A DNA stretch of 64,000 nucleotides from Streptomyces nigrescens (GTDB lineage: Bacteria; Actinomycetota; Actinomycetes; Streptomycetales; Streptomycetaceae): contig AP026073.1 in assembly GCA_024349765.1 (NCBI GenBank), positions 5,146,001-5,210,000 on the forward strand, written 5' to 3'. Positions 43,775 through 52,349 of the stretch are shown here, in pieces. Within the stretch, counting starts at the first letter, position 1, and each line of letters begins with the position of its first letter. The translations under genes and the position numbers were made by a program. The notes below the pieces were generated by a model that was not told where the DNA came from, did not search any database, and was given only the letters and a program-made list of their open reading frames with translations.

Positions 43775-44947
43775 GTGGGTAGGGACAACCTGACCGAACG
43801 GCTCGTCCACGCCGGAACCGCGCCGGACGCCGAGATCGACGAGCTGATCGAGGCGACGGGCCTCGACACCGTCGTCCAGGCGCTCGTCGCGGAGATCGTC
43901 TTCCGCTGCGAGCGGCCCGAGAACGTCAAGCCGGTCAATGTGGCGCTGGAACTGACGCATGGACAGAAGCAGTCCCGGGTCGTCCTCCAGGCCCGGCGCG
44001 GGGAGCCCGTCCGGGTGCTCGACGATCCCGACCCGGTGATCTGGTCGCTCCTGCGCATCCGCGTCACGGACATGATCCGGCGTCTGTACGGGCGCACCTC
44101 GCACCGCCGCAACGGCGACTTCCACAACGCGTTTCTGCAGGAAGCACCGTCGCCCGAAAGCATGTTCTTCGAGCTTCCCGAGATCATGCGCTCGGCGGCC
44201 CTGGCGACCGGCACCGTGATCTCCGGATGTGCCTCGTACCAGGGAGAGTTGGGCGCCTTGTCGCTGCGCCACGACTCCGACAAATGGGCCAGCTTCCACT
44301 GGTACACCCCGCACTACGAGCGGCACTTCGCACCCTTCCGTGAGGAAGCCGTGCGGGTGCTGGAAATCGGCATCGGCGGTTACGACGAAGAGATCGGCGG
44401 CGGCTCGCTGAAGATGTGGAAGAGGTATTTCCACCGGGGGTTGATCGTGGGCCTCGACATCTTCGACAAGACCGAGCTGACCGAGCCGCGCCTCACCGCG
44501 CTGAAGGGCGATCAGAACGACCCCGAGTTCCTGGTCGCCATGGCCAGGGAACACGGCCCGTTCGACATCATCATCGACGACGGCAGCCATATGAACGAGC
44601 ATGTTCACACCTCGTTCCACACGCTGTTCCCGCTCCTCCGGGACGGCGGTGTCTATGTGATCGAGGATCTGCAGACGTCCTACTTCCCGAGCTTCGGCGG
44701 CAGTTCCGGCCGGCAGGCCGCGCCGCACACCTCCGTCGGTCTGGTCAAGGGCCTGCTGGACGACCTGCACCACCAGGAGTTCGACCAGCCGGTTCAGGGT
44801 GCACTGAGCCCGACCCAGGCGGCGGTGACGGGAGTTCACGCCTACCACAACGTGGTCTTCATCGAGAAGGGCGTCAACGGGGAGGACGGGCTGCCCGCGT
44901 GGATGAACGAGGCCGCCTGGGAGGCGCTGGGAGCGACCGACACCTGA
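43775..44947 (+). CDS. MycE/TylE-type sugar O-methyltransferase
   Basis: A 390-aa metal-dependent methyltransferase of the MycE/ElmM/SnogL group, which methylates hydroxyls of an attached sugar. The N-terminal third is the family's auxiliary domain (VISGCASYQGELGALSLRHD). The SAM core has RVLEIGIGGYDEEIGGGSL, VGLDIFDK and FDIIIDDGSHMNEHVH (metal/catalytic region), then GGVYVIEDLQTSYF. GTG 43775 is behind AGTGAGGTGG. It is followed after 46 bases by glycosyltransferase 6, so it probably methylates a sugar in the glycan. Confidence 0.88.
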   Translation: MGRDNLTERLVHAGTAPDAEIDELIEATGLDTVVQALVAEIVFRCERPENVKPVNVALELTHGQKQSRVVLQARRGEPVRVLDDPDPVIWSLLRIRVTDMIRRLYGRTSHRRNGDFHNAFLQEAPSPESMFFELPEIMRSAALATGTVISGCASYQGELGALSLRHDSDKWASFHWYTPHYERHFAPFREEAVRVLEIGIGGYDEEIGGGSLKMWKRYFHRGLIVGLDIFDKTELTEPRLTALKGDQNDPEFLVAMAREHGPFDIIIDDGSHMNEHVHTSFHTLFPLLRDGGVYVIEDLQTSYFPSFGGSSGRQAAPHTSVGLVKGLLDDLHHQEFDQPVQGALSPTQAAVTGVHAYHNVVFIEKGVNGEDGLPAWMNEAAWEALGATDT

Positions 44948-44993
44948 TCCCGGCCGCTCGCCCCTCCCCCGCTCCCGGACCGAGGAGACATCC

Positions 44994-46217
44994 GTGCGCG
45001 TACTGCTGACCCTTTCCTCATGGCCGACGCACTACTCCGCGATGGTCCCGCTCGCCTGGGCGCTGCAAGCGGCCGGGCACGAGCTGCGGGTGCTGTGCGC
45101 ACCCTCGCAGTCCGGCCCGGTGAGCGCGGCGGGGCTCAATCCGACTCCGGTTCTCGACGGCATGGAGGTGGAGACGCGGCTGCGACTCCAGTACTACGCG
45201 GAGGCCCACAGCGGAATCTGGCCCTACCCGTGGCTGCCGCCTCACCCGCTCACCGGTGAACGTCTCCGCGCCCTGGAGGACTTCGACCTCGACCACTTCC
45301 GCCGGCACATCGCTCCCGGCCTGGCGGCGCGGACGGCCGCCGGCATGGACGAGGCCGTCCGCTGTGCCCGCGCCTGGCAGCCGCAGCTCGTCCTGCACGA
45401 CCCGGCCTCCCTGGAAGGGCTGCTGGCGGCGCGGGTGATCGGGGTGCCGTCGGCGATGTGCCTGTGGGGCCCGGTCGGGACGCACGAACCGGAGCACATG
45501 CGGATCGTGCCCCCGGACGACAGTGCGTCGTTCCCCCGCTACGGCCTCGGCGAGATGCGCCTCGACCTCATCGAGCATGTGGTGGATCCCTGCCCGTCCG
45601 CGCTGACGCCGCCCACCCGGGCGGCGCACCTGCCGGTCCGCTTCGTGCCGTACAACGGCAGCACGCCCGCTCCCGCCGTGCTGCCCGAGCCGCGGCAGGG
45701 GCGGCCCCGGGTGTGCGTGACCTGGTCGACCGCGCTCTCAAAGGTCTCCGGGCCCGACTCCTACCTGCTCCCGGCGGTGCTTGACGGTCTGGCGGACCTG
45801 GACTGTGACGTGCTGGTCACGGCCACCGCCCAGGACGTGGCCACGCTGGGCCGGACGCCGCCGTCGGTACGGGTCATGGAACACGTCCCCTTGCGGCTGC
45901 TGCTCCCCACCAGCAGCGTCGTGGTGCACCACGGCGGCAGCGGCAGCATCCTGACCGCACTGTGGGCGGGCGTTCCCCAGCTCCTCCTCACCTTCGCCGC
46001 CGAGCAGTCCGCGGCCGGCGAACGCACCGCGGCCGCCGGTGCCGGCATCCACCGGCTGGGCCACCTCGCCGAGCCGTCGGTGATCCGCGAGGACGTGCGC
46101 CGGCTGCTGGACGAAGGCTCCTACCGGCGCTCCGCCGCCGCCCTGCGCGAGGAGGTCCTGTCCCGGCCGACTCCTGCCGCGCTGGTCGCCGACCTGGAGG
46201 CGCTCGCCGGTGTGTGA
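44994..46217 (+). CDS. Glycosyltransferase 6 (GT1/GT-B)
   Basis: A 407-aa GT-B enzyme with His13 in SSWPTHYSAMVPLAW and donor loop VVHHGGSGSILTALWAGVPQ. GTG 44994 follows GAGGAGAC. It is a separate subfamily from glycosyltransferases 1-3 and 7. It is paired with the upstream O-methyltransferase, and its end meets the end of the convergent sugar oxidase gene, leaving only one base between the stop codons. A role late in chain elongation is possible but not shown. Confidence 0.9.
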   Translation: MRVLLTLSSWPTHYSAMVPLAWALQAAGHELRVLCAPSQSGPVSAAGLNPTPVLDGMEVETRLRLQYYAEAHSGIWPYPWLPPHPLTGERLRALEDFDLDHFRRHIAPGLAARTAAGMDEAVRCARAWQPQLVLHDPASLEGLLAARVIGVPSAMCLWGPVGTHEPEHMRIVPPDDSASFPRYGLGEMRLDLIEHVVDPCPSALTPPTRAAHLPVRFVPYNGSTPAPAVLPEPRQGRPRVCVTWSTALSKVSGPDSYLLPAVLDGLADLDCDVLVTATAQDVATLGRTPPSVRVMEHVPLRLLLPTSSVVVHHGGSGSILTALWAGVPQLLLTFAAEQSAAGERTAAAGAGIHRLGHLAEPSVIREDVRRLLDEGSYRRSAAALREEVLSRPTPAALVADLEALAGV

Positions 46218-46218
46218 G

Positions 46219-47835
46219 TCACCCCGCCCGCTCGACCGACAGTGCGTGACGGAACACGTCCAGCGGGTCCCACCGCTTCTTGGCCCGCTGGAGCCGTCGG
46301 TAGTTGTCCCCGTAGTACAGGGCGTGCCACGGCACCCCTGATGTGTTCCACTGCGGGTCCGCCAGGTCCGTGTCGGGGTAGTTGATGTAGGCGCCGCCGT
46401 TGCGGTCGTCGGGCACCGGAACTCCGCCGCTGTCGGAGAAGAGGTCCCGGTAGAAACCGCGGATCCAGGCCAACTGGCCGTCCCGGCCGCGCGGATCGCC
46501 CCAGCACGTCTCGTACACCGCGCTGAACAGTGCGTCGCGGTGCGGCATCGCGGTCGCTGTGGAAGGCACCGAGTTCATCCTTCCGCCGACCGACGTCAGC
46601 GTCACGGCCGTGCCCCAGCGTTCACCGCCGCTCTGGTTGAGGAAGCGCCAGATGACGTCGACCTGCCCGTCCGTCCAGGGCCTGCGGAGGAAGCCGGCCT
46701 TCGTCTTGAACTCCACCCTTTGCAGACTCTGGGGCACCGAGAGCGTGTTCCTCAGCCAGCTGACCGTGGACCTCTCGACGCGGGACGGTATGCCGAGGTC
46801 CTGGGTCAGTTCCTCGGCGTAGCGGTCGAGCAGACGGGCGGCCCCGGACCGACCGGCGTCCAGGGACGCGTTCACGGTGATCGGCCCGGCTTCACGGTGT
46901 CCCAATGTCAGCCCGCTGGCCAGGTCGGCGTAGGGCGAGTCACTGCCCGCGTGGCTTTGGTGCCACTGCCCGTATCTGCGCACGACGGCGCGGAACGCCT
47001 CCTGGGACATCTTGTCCCACTCCCAGGTGATGGCGACGTTGTGCAGGGCCCCGGGCGGACGGGGCAGCAGCGCGGCCGGGTCGGTACCGCGGGCGTGGGG
47101 GGACCGGAACCAATAGCGGGTGACGATCCCGAAATTGCCTCCGCCGCCTCCCGTGTGCGCCCACCACAGCTCTCTGTTGGGGTCGTCGACGGCGCCGGTG
47201 GCCGTCACCCGGTGGGCGCGCCCGGAGGCGTCCACGACGACGACCTCGACGGCGTGCAGATGGTCGACCGCCAGCCCGTACTGCCGCGACAGCGGCCCGT
47301 ATCCGCCTCCCGTCACATGCCCGCCGACCCCGACGTCGGGGCACGCGCCACCGGGTACGGTCACGCCCCAGCCGAGGAACAACGTCCGGTAGAGCTGCCC
47401 GAGGGTGGCGCCCGACTCCACGGCGAAGGCACTCCGCCGCTCGTCGAAGCGCACCTCCGCCATCTCCGACACGTCCAGCAGTACCTGGACGGCCGGGTCG
47501 TCGACGAAGTTCTCGTAGCAGTGCCCCCCACTGCGCACCGCGATCCGCCGGCCGGCCCGTACCGCGTCCTGGACCACCCGCTCCGTCTGCTCGGCCGAGC
47601 CGACCACATGGATGACGCCGGGATGCCCGACGAACCGGCTGTTTCGACCTCGGCTCGCCAGATCCTGATAGCGGATGTCGCCTTCGACGACTTCGGCACC
47701 ACCGAACGGAGAGTCGCATTCCACATTGGCGACCGTCGCCGCGTTTACCGGAAATGTCCCGCTACCCAGAAATAACCCGCCCACAGCGGCAGTTCCACCG
47801 ACAAAGCCGCGCCGCGTCACCCCGTCCTTCATCAT
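46219..47835 (-). CDS. Exported FAD-dependent sugar oxidase (AknOx-like, BBE family)
   Basis: A 538-aa flavoprotein with a twin-arginine signal (TRRGFVGGTAAVGGLFLGSG), so it is probably exported folded. The vanillyl-alcohol-oxidase-type FAD domain carries two expected covalent FAD links: His105 in RSGGHCYENF and Cys165 in PGGACPDVGVGGHVTGGG, 60 residues apart as in aclacinomycin oxidoreductase (H70/C130). The C-terminus has YINYPDTDL with the likely catalytic Tyr and KKRWDPLDVFRHAL. AknOx oxidises the terminal rhodinose of aclacinomycin in two steps. Here it may oxidise a terminal sugar outside the cell. ATG 47835 lies behind GGGGGAGG. Confidence 0.87.
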   Translation of the reverse strand: MMKDGVTRRGFVGGTAAVGGLFLGSGTFPVNAATVANVECDSPFGGAEVVEGDIRYQDLASRGRNSRFVGHPGVIHVVGSAEQTERVVQDAVRAGRRIAVRSGGHCYENFVDDPAVQVLLDVSEMAEVRFDERRSAFAVESGATLGQLYRTLFLGWGVTVPGGACPDVGVGGHVTGGGYGPLSRQYGLAVDHLHAVEVVVVDASGRAHRVTATGAVDDPNRELWWAHTGGGGGNFGIVTRYWFRSPHARGTDPAALLPRPPGALHNVAITWEWDKMSQEAFRAVVRRYGQWHQSHAGSDSPYADLASGLTLGHREAGPITVNASLDAGRSGAARLLDRYAEELTQDLGIPSRVERSTVSWLRNTLSVPQSLQRVEFKTKAGFLRRPWTDGQVDVIWRFLNQSGGERWGTAVTLTSVGGRMNSVPSTATAMPHRDALFSAVYETCWGDPRGRDGQLAWIRGFYRDLFSDSGGVPVPDDRNGGAYINYPDTDLADPQWNTSGVPWHALYYGDNYRRLQRAKKRWDPLDVFRHALSVERAG

Positions 47836-48150
47836 GTCCTCCCCCAAACGGCATGCTGTGAACTCATACGCCGGACAGCGTCAACAGCACCCCTCGGCAC
47901 GGACTCAAATCTCGGTGGAGGGCGGGCCCGGGAAGGCCCTGGGCTCGGCACCCCTGGCAGCAAGCGGTCAGGACGAAAGCTGCCACACGGTACTAGTGAC
48001 AAGCGCCGTTAACATTTGGCACCATTTAGGGGCCTATTCGCGACATCATTCCCTGATCGACACCCATCGAGATTCCTTCGATCAGCTGGCAGTTCAGCGC
48101 CACTCGGCACGGAAAGGTACGTCGAACCGAAACCACGGGGTGCATGGTAA
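47836..48150. promoter_or_regulatory. Divergent intergenic region with an inverted repeat
   Basis: About 315 bases between the sugar oxidase (leftward) and the histidine kinase (rightward); visibly less GC-rich than the genes. TGATCGA at 48054-48060 and TCGATCA at 48078-48084 form a perfect inverted repeat with a 17-base gap, a candidate operator. No convincing -35/-10 pair was found on either strand. No gene is seen here. Confidence 0.4.
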
Positions 48151-49227
48151 GTGTCATCCGATTTAGCGTCGTTCCTGGAAGATCACGAAGACGGAATCCT
48201 GCATGCCTATCGCACAGCATTGAAGGCCACGGGCCATCCGGCGGCCGAGGATGCGGCGAAAGAAAAGCAACTCACCGTACATTCCCGTAGCGTAATTTCC
48301 GACGTCATCGGCGAGCTGCGCTTCTCCCCACCGCGGGGCGACTCCCCACCCGGCCGTCCCCACGACTCCGCGCCCGATCCGGGAACGGCGGAGCGCGAGC
48401 GGGGGCCCGAGGCCGTGCCCGCGGAAACCCTGATCTTCGACCTGGTGCTGCACAAGCTGGTCCAGCACGTCGCGCCCCACGGTGAACAGACCCACCACCT
48501 GGAGCACGCCGTACGCACCCTCTACCGGAGGCTCACCGACGACCTGCGCGCCGAATCCGCCGCCCGGTACGACAAGTTGCTCGCCGAGCTGTACGACGCC
48601 CAGACCGCCGAGCGGGCCCGGCTCGCGCGCGAGCTCCACGACCGTGCGGGCTACTGGCTGAGCGTGGCCCACCGCGGGATGGAGGAGCTGTGCTCCCCGG
48701 CCCCCGGTGCGCCGGCACCGCTCCCGGCGCGCGCCGCGGACGCGGTGGAAGGGGCGCACTCCGCCGTCCTCGAAGCCATGCACAGCCTGCGTGCCACCAC
48801 CACGAGCCTTCGGCTGACCGAACCGGTGACCAGCCTGGAGACGGCGCTGGAGGCCGCATTGGCCGCGCTGTCCACGGAGGTCACCGTGCGGCTGCAGATG
48901 ACCGGGGACGAAGCCTGGGCACCACCCGACGTCAAGGACGAGATCTTCCTCATCGTGCGCGAGGCGGTCCGCAACGCCGTGGTGCACGGAAGCCCCGGGC
49001 TCGTCGTGGTCGGCGTACAGATCGCGCCGCACGAGCTGCGGGCCCACGTCGACGACGACGGCCGTGGTTTCGCGCACCAGGTCCGGCACAGCACCGACGG
49101 GGTCGGACTGGCGACCATGCAGGAACGGGCCGAAGCCCTCAACGGGCGGTGCACGGTGACCTCCGCGGTCGGCCGGGGGACCCGGGTGGAGATCTGCATC
49201 CCCCTCCAGGAGCAGACCGATGCATAA
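48151..49227 (+). CDS. Soluble NarL-type sensor histidine kinase
   Basis: A 358-aa kinase with no membrane segment. Residues 1-140 resemble the RsbRD-type helical sensor domain (HEDGILHAYRTALKA, HKLVQHVAPHGEQTHHLEHA). The HisKA_3 phospho-acceptor is H163 in RARLARELHDRAGYWL. The HATPase domain shows VREAVRNAVVHG, DDDGRGF and GVGLATMQERA. It overlaps the response regulator gene by eight bases, so the pair is coupled. The GTG start has only a weak RBS. The signal is presumably cytosolic. Given its place inside the cluster it may be pathway-specific. Confidence 0.88.
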   Translation: MSSDLASFLEDHEDGILHAYRTALKATGHPAAEDAAKEKQLTVHSRSVISDVIGELRFSPPRGDSPPGRPHDSAPDPGTAERERGPEAVPAETLIFDLVLHKLVQHVAPHGEQTHHLEHAVRTLYRRLTDDLRAESAARYDKLLAELYDAQTAERARLARELHDRAGYWLSVAHRGMEELCSPAPGAPAPLPARAADAVEGAHSAVLEAMHSLRATTTSLRLTEPVTSLETALEAALAALSTEVTVRLQMTGDEAWAPPDVKDEIFLIVREAVRNAVVHGSPGLVVVGVQIAPHELRAHVDDDGRGFAHQVRHSTDGVGLATMQERAEALNGRCTVTSAVGRGTRVEICIPLQEQTDA

Positions 49228-50026
49228 CGGCAACGAACCGATATCCGTCCTGCTCGCGGACGATCATGCACTGCTGCGCGAGGGCGTCCGGGAGATGCTG
49301 GAGGCCCAGGACGACGTGACCGTCGTCGGGGAGGCCAGCGACAGCTGGAGCGCCGTGGAACTCGCCACCGAACTGCGCCCGCGCATCATGCTGCTGGACA
49401 TCGAGATGCCGGGAGAGGACGCCGCCAGCACGATCACGCGGGTCCGGAAGCTGTCGCCGGGAACCGCCGTCATCATCCTGAGCATGTTCGAAGGACCGCA
49501 GCTGCTGCGCAGTCTGATGGCGACCGGCATCCGCGGCTACCTCCTCAAGAGCTCCACCCGGCAGGAGCTGGTCTCCGCCATCCGCAGCATCGCCGGCGAC
49601 GACAAACGCGTGGTGCTCTCCGTCTCGCACGAGACCCTCGCGCTCGTGCAACGCCCCGGAGACATCGCGCTGTCCCCACGAGAGCGGGAAATCCTGCAGC
49701 TCACCGCGGAAGCCCTGAGCAACCGGCAGATAGCGGCCCGACTGCGACTGTCCGAGGCCACGGTGAAACGGAACCTGCGAAGCATCTTCACCAAGCTCGG
49801 TGCCGCCTCCCGTATCGACGCGGTCAACAAGGCCGTCAGCGCGTCCCTCATCGCCGTGAACGGCTCGGGTACGGCCGCGGACCCGCCGACGGCCGGCCCG
49901 GGATCCCCCGGCGCCTCTCTCCGGGACGGGCATCAGGGGAGTCACGAGGGGCTCCAGCAGTCCTCCAGCAATGGCGCCCGGCGGGCCCTCCGCTGCGCGG
50001 GGACGTCCCCTCCGGACGGCGGCTGA
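49220..50026 (+). CDS. NarL/FixJ-family response regulator
   Basis: A 268-aa two-domain regulator. The receiver domain has the acidic pair DD (14-15), phospho-acceptor D60 in LLDIEMPG, and the Lys in YLLKSS. The LuxR-type helix-turn-helix is SPREREILQLTAEALSNRQI to KRNLRSIFTKLGA. A Ser/Gly/Pro-rich tail of about 50 residues follows the DNA-binding domain, longer than usual. It is the partner of the overlapping kinase and ends before a hairpin at 50049-50078. Confidence 0.92.
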   Translation: MHNGNEPISVLLADDHALLREGVREMLEAQDDVTVVGEASDSWSAVELATELRPRIMLLDIEMPGEDAASTITRVRKLSPGTAVIILSMFEGPQLLRSLMATGIRGYLLKSSTRQELVSAIRSIAGDDKRVVLSVSHETLALVQRPGDIALSPREREILQLTAEALSNRQIAARLRLSEATVKRNLRSIFTKLGAASRIDAVNKAVSASLIAVNGSGTAADPPTAGPGSPGASLRDGHQGSHEGLQQSSSNGARRALRCAGTSPPDGG

Positions 50027-50048
50027 CACCGGCGCAGCTCCCCTCGGG

Positions 50049-50078
50049 CCGCCGCCCGGCCAGGTGACCGGGCGGCGG
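50049..50078 (+). terminator. Hairpin after the two-component operon
   Basis: CCGCCGCCCGG (50049-50059) pairs exactly with CCGGGCGGCGG (50068-50078) over an eight-base loop, 22 bases after the response regulator stop. It should separate the kinase/regulator unit from the SARP gene downstream. Confidence 0.75.
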
Positions 50079-50257
50079 ACGGGCACAGCGCGACGGCCCG
50101 GACCGGATCCCACCGGATCACCGGGCCATCCCTTTCGATCGGCCTCGTGATCCTTCCGGATCCCGGCACCGGACTTTGGGCTTGGTGGTCTTGGCCGGGC
50201 CGGAATCAGCGAGTTAGTTTCAGCTCCGACTACAGCGATCGTTGAGCGGGGGAACAC

Positions 50258-52246
50258 ATGGATTTACGCGTCCTCGGCCCGGTGGAAATGATTCACGACG
50301 GACGCAATATTGTGCCGACGGCTCCCAAGCCTCGGCAGGTCATATCTCTTCTGCTGCTCCGCAGAAACACGGTGGTCCGCACCGAGGAGCTCATCGACGA
50401 ACTGTGGGAGGGCGACGGCGGCCCACCCACCAGCGCCATGACCACGCTGCAGACCTACGTTTACAAGCTCCGCAAAATTCTGGTGGCGCACGAGGCGGGA
50501 AACGTACTGCGCACGAGACCTGGTGGATACCTGCTCGCAGTGCCGAACTCCGCACTCGACCTGTGCCGATTCGAGCAGGCGGCCTGCGAGGGGCAAGCAC
50601 TGCTGGAATCCGACCATCCGGCCCAAGCGTCCGAAAAGCTTGCGGGCGCGCTGGCACTCTGGCGCGGCCAGGCACTGGCCGATGTGGTGCAGGGCGCGCT
50701 GTTGTCGTCGTACGCCACGCGGCTCGAGGAACTCCGCTCCCGTGCCCTGGAATTGCGCATCGAAGCGGACCTCCGGCTCGGCCAGCATCGGGAACTCATC
50801 AGCGAGTTGAAGGCGCTGGTGCTCACCAAACCGCTGCACGAACATCTGCACGCCTCGCTGATGATCGCGCTGCATCGCTCCGGCCGGCGGCACGAGGCCC
50901 TCGAAACGTACCGCACGTTGCGGCGCAACATGATCGACGAACTCGGCCTGGAGCCGGGTGCCGAACTCCAGGAAGTCCACCAGGCGTTGCTGTCCGACTC
51001 CGCCCTCCACCGCACCCCGGGACCCTCGGCGTTCGACCCCGTCGACCGGGAGCGCACGACCCTGCCACCGGTACCCGCTCCCGCCGCGTCCGACGAACCC
51101 TTGCCGCAGGCTACCTCCCCGGTGCCCCTCGTGGCTCCTGAACACATCCCGTCCCAAATCCCCGCCGACACACCGGACTTCTGCGGCCGGCAGGGTGCGA
51201 TCGAGGAATTGACCAGCCGGCTGGCCCCGCCGGAAACCGGTACGCAGCGCACCGCCACACCCATCGTGACGATCAGCGGATTGCCCGGGGTGGGAAAGAC
51301 CGCGCTCGCCGTCCACCTCGCGCACCGTATCCGCGCACGGTTCGACGGCGGTCAGCTCTACGCCCGGCTGGAGGGCTCCAGCACCGCCCCGCGCGACCCC
51401 GCCGACGTGCTCGACGGCTTTCTGCGCGCCCTGGGCATTGCGCCACGGCGGATCCCCGAGGGCCTGGAGGAACGCGGGGCGGCCCTTCGCTCCGCCACTG
51501 CGGGGCGGCGCGTGCTGCTGGTCCTGGACGACGTCGCGTCCTGGGCCGATGCGCGGGCACTGCTGCCCGGCGACGCCGGGTGTGCCGTCATCATCACCGG
51601 TCGGCGGAGGTTCCACGGACCGGCCGGATCCGCCGGTGTGGATCTCGACCCCATGGGACGGGCGGACAGCGTACGGCTGCTGACCCGGCTGGTGGGACCC
51701 GATCGCGCCCAACGCGAACAGCAGGCGATCGACCGGCTGGCCGCGCTGAGCGACGGTCTGCCGCTCGCCCTGCGCTGTCTCGGCGGACGGCTCGCCACCC
51801 TCCCGGAGCTCTCCGTCGCAGAGCTGGTGGACCAGCTGGCCGACGCCGAAGCACCACTGGAGCTGATGCGCATCGGCGACCTCGATGTGCGATCGGGCTT
51901 CGACACCGGCTACGCAGGTCTCAACCGGTTGCAGCAAGGGGTCTTCCGCCTGCTTGCCATGCTGCCTGCCGAGGGCTTCACCACGGAGGCGGCGAGTGAA
52001 CTGCTCGGCTGGGAGCCGTCCGACGTGGCCCGGGTGCTCGACCGGCTCGCGGACGAACACCTGATCAAGGCCGTGCGCCAAGCCGACGGCCACCTGGGCT
52101 ACGCCTTCCCTCCGCTGGTGCTCGGTTACGCACGGGAGCGGCTGATGTCCGCCCTGGCAGGTGGACAGCGGGCCCCGTGGACGGGGGACGGCCCGACCGC
52201 CGGTGAGCACCACCCCTGGAGCGGGAACCAGTTGACGATGGCCTGA
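50258..52246 (+). CDS. SARP-family activator with NB-ARC domain (AfsR-like, short)
   Basis: A 662-aa regulator. Residues 1-95 are an OmpR-like winged helix (MDLRVLGPVEM, TAMTTLQTYVYKLRK-type segment, RTRPGGYLLAV); about 100-245 is the bacterial transcriptional activation domain (LHEHLHASLMIALHRSGRRH, EALETYRTLRR). After a Pro-rich linker comes an NB-ARC ATPase with Walker A GLPGVGKTAL (about 341-350) and Walker B VLLVLDDV, then an arm domain to about 630. The TPR domain of AfsR is missing. SARPs activate antibiotic clusters by binding direct repeats near -10/-35. RBS GGGGGAAC precedes the ATG. Confidence 0.93.
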   Translation: MDLRVLGPVEMIHDGRNIVPTAPKPRQVISLLLLRRNTVVRTEELIDELWEGDGGPPTSAMTTLQTYVYKLRKILVAHEAGNVLRTRPGGYLLAVPNSALDLCRFEQAACEGQALLESDHPAQASEKLAGALALWRGQALADVVQGALLSSYATRLEELRSRALELRIEADLRLGQHRELISELKALVLTKPLHEHLHASLMIALHRSGRRHEALETYRTLRRNMIDELGLEPGAELQEVHQALLSDSALHRTPGPSAFDPVDRERTTLPPVPAPAASDEPLPQATSPVPLVAPEHIPSQIPADTPDFCGRQGAIEELTSRLAPPETGTQRTATPIVTISGLPGVGKTALAVHLAHRIRARFDGGQLYARLEGSSTAPRDPADVLDGFLRALGIAPRRIPEGLEERGAALRSATAGRRVLLVLDDVASWADARALLPGDAGCAVIITGRRRFHGPAGSAGVDLDPMGRADSVRLLTRLVGPDRAQREQQAIDRLAALSDGLPLALRCLGGRLATLPELSVAELVDQLADAEAPLELMRIGDLDVRSGFDTGYAGLNRLQQGVFRLLAMLPAEGFTTEAASELLGWEPSDVARVLDRLADEHLIKAVRQADGHLGYAFPPLVLGYARERLMSALAGGQRAPWTGDGPTAGEHHPWSGNQLTMA

Positions 52247-52349
52247 GGAACGCCGTCCGCGACCGGAGCCGACCCTCGCCCGGGCGCGGCCCAGGGCGAC
52301 ATCCTCGGCACGGACGGCCGCCACGGAATCGCGGCTCGGAGGAGATCTG

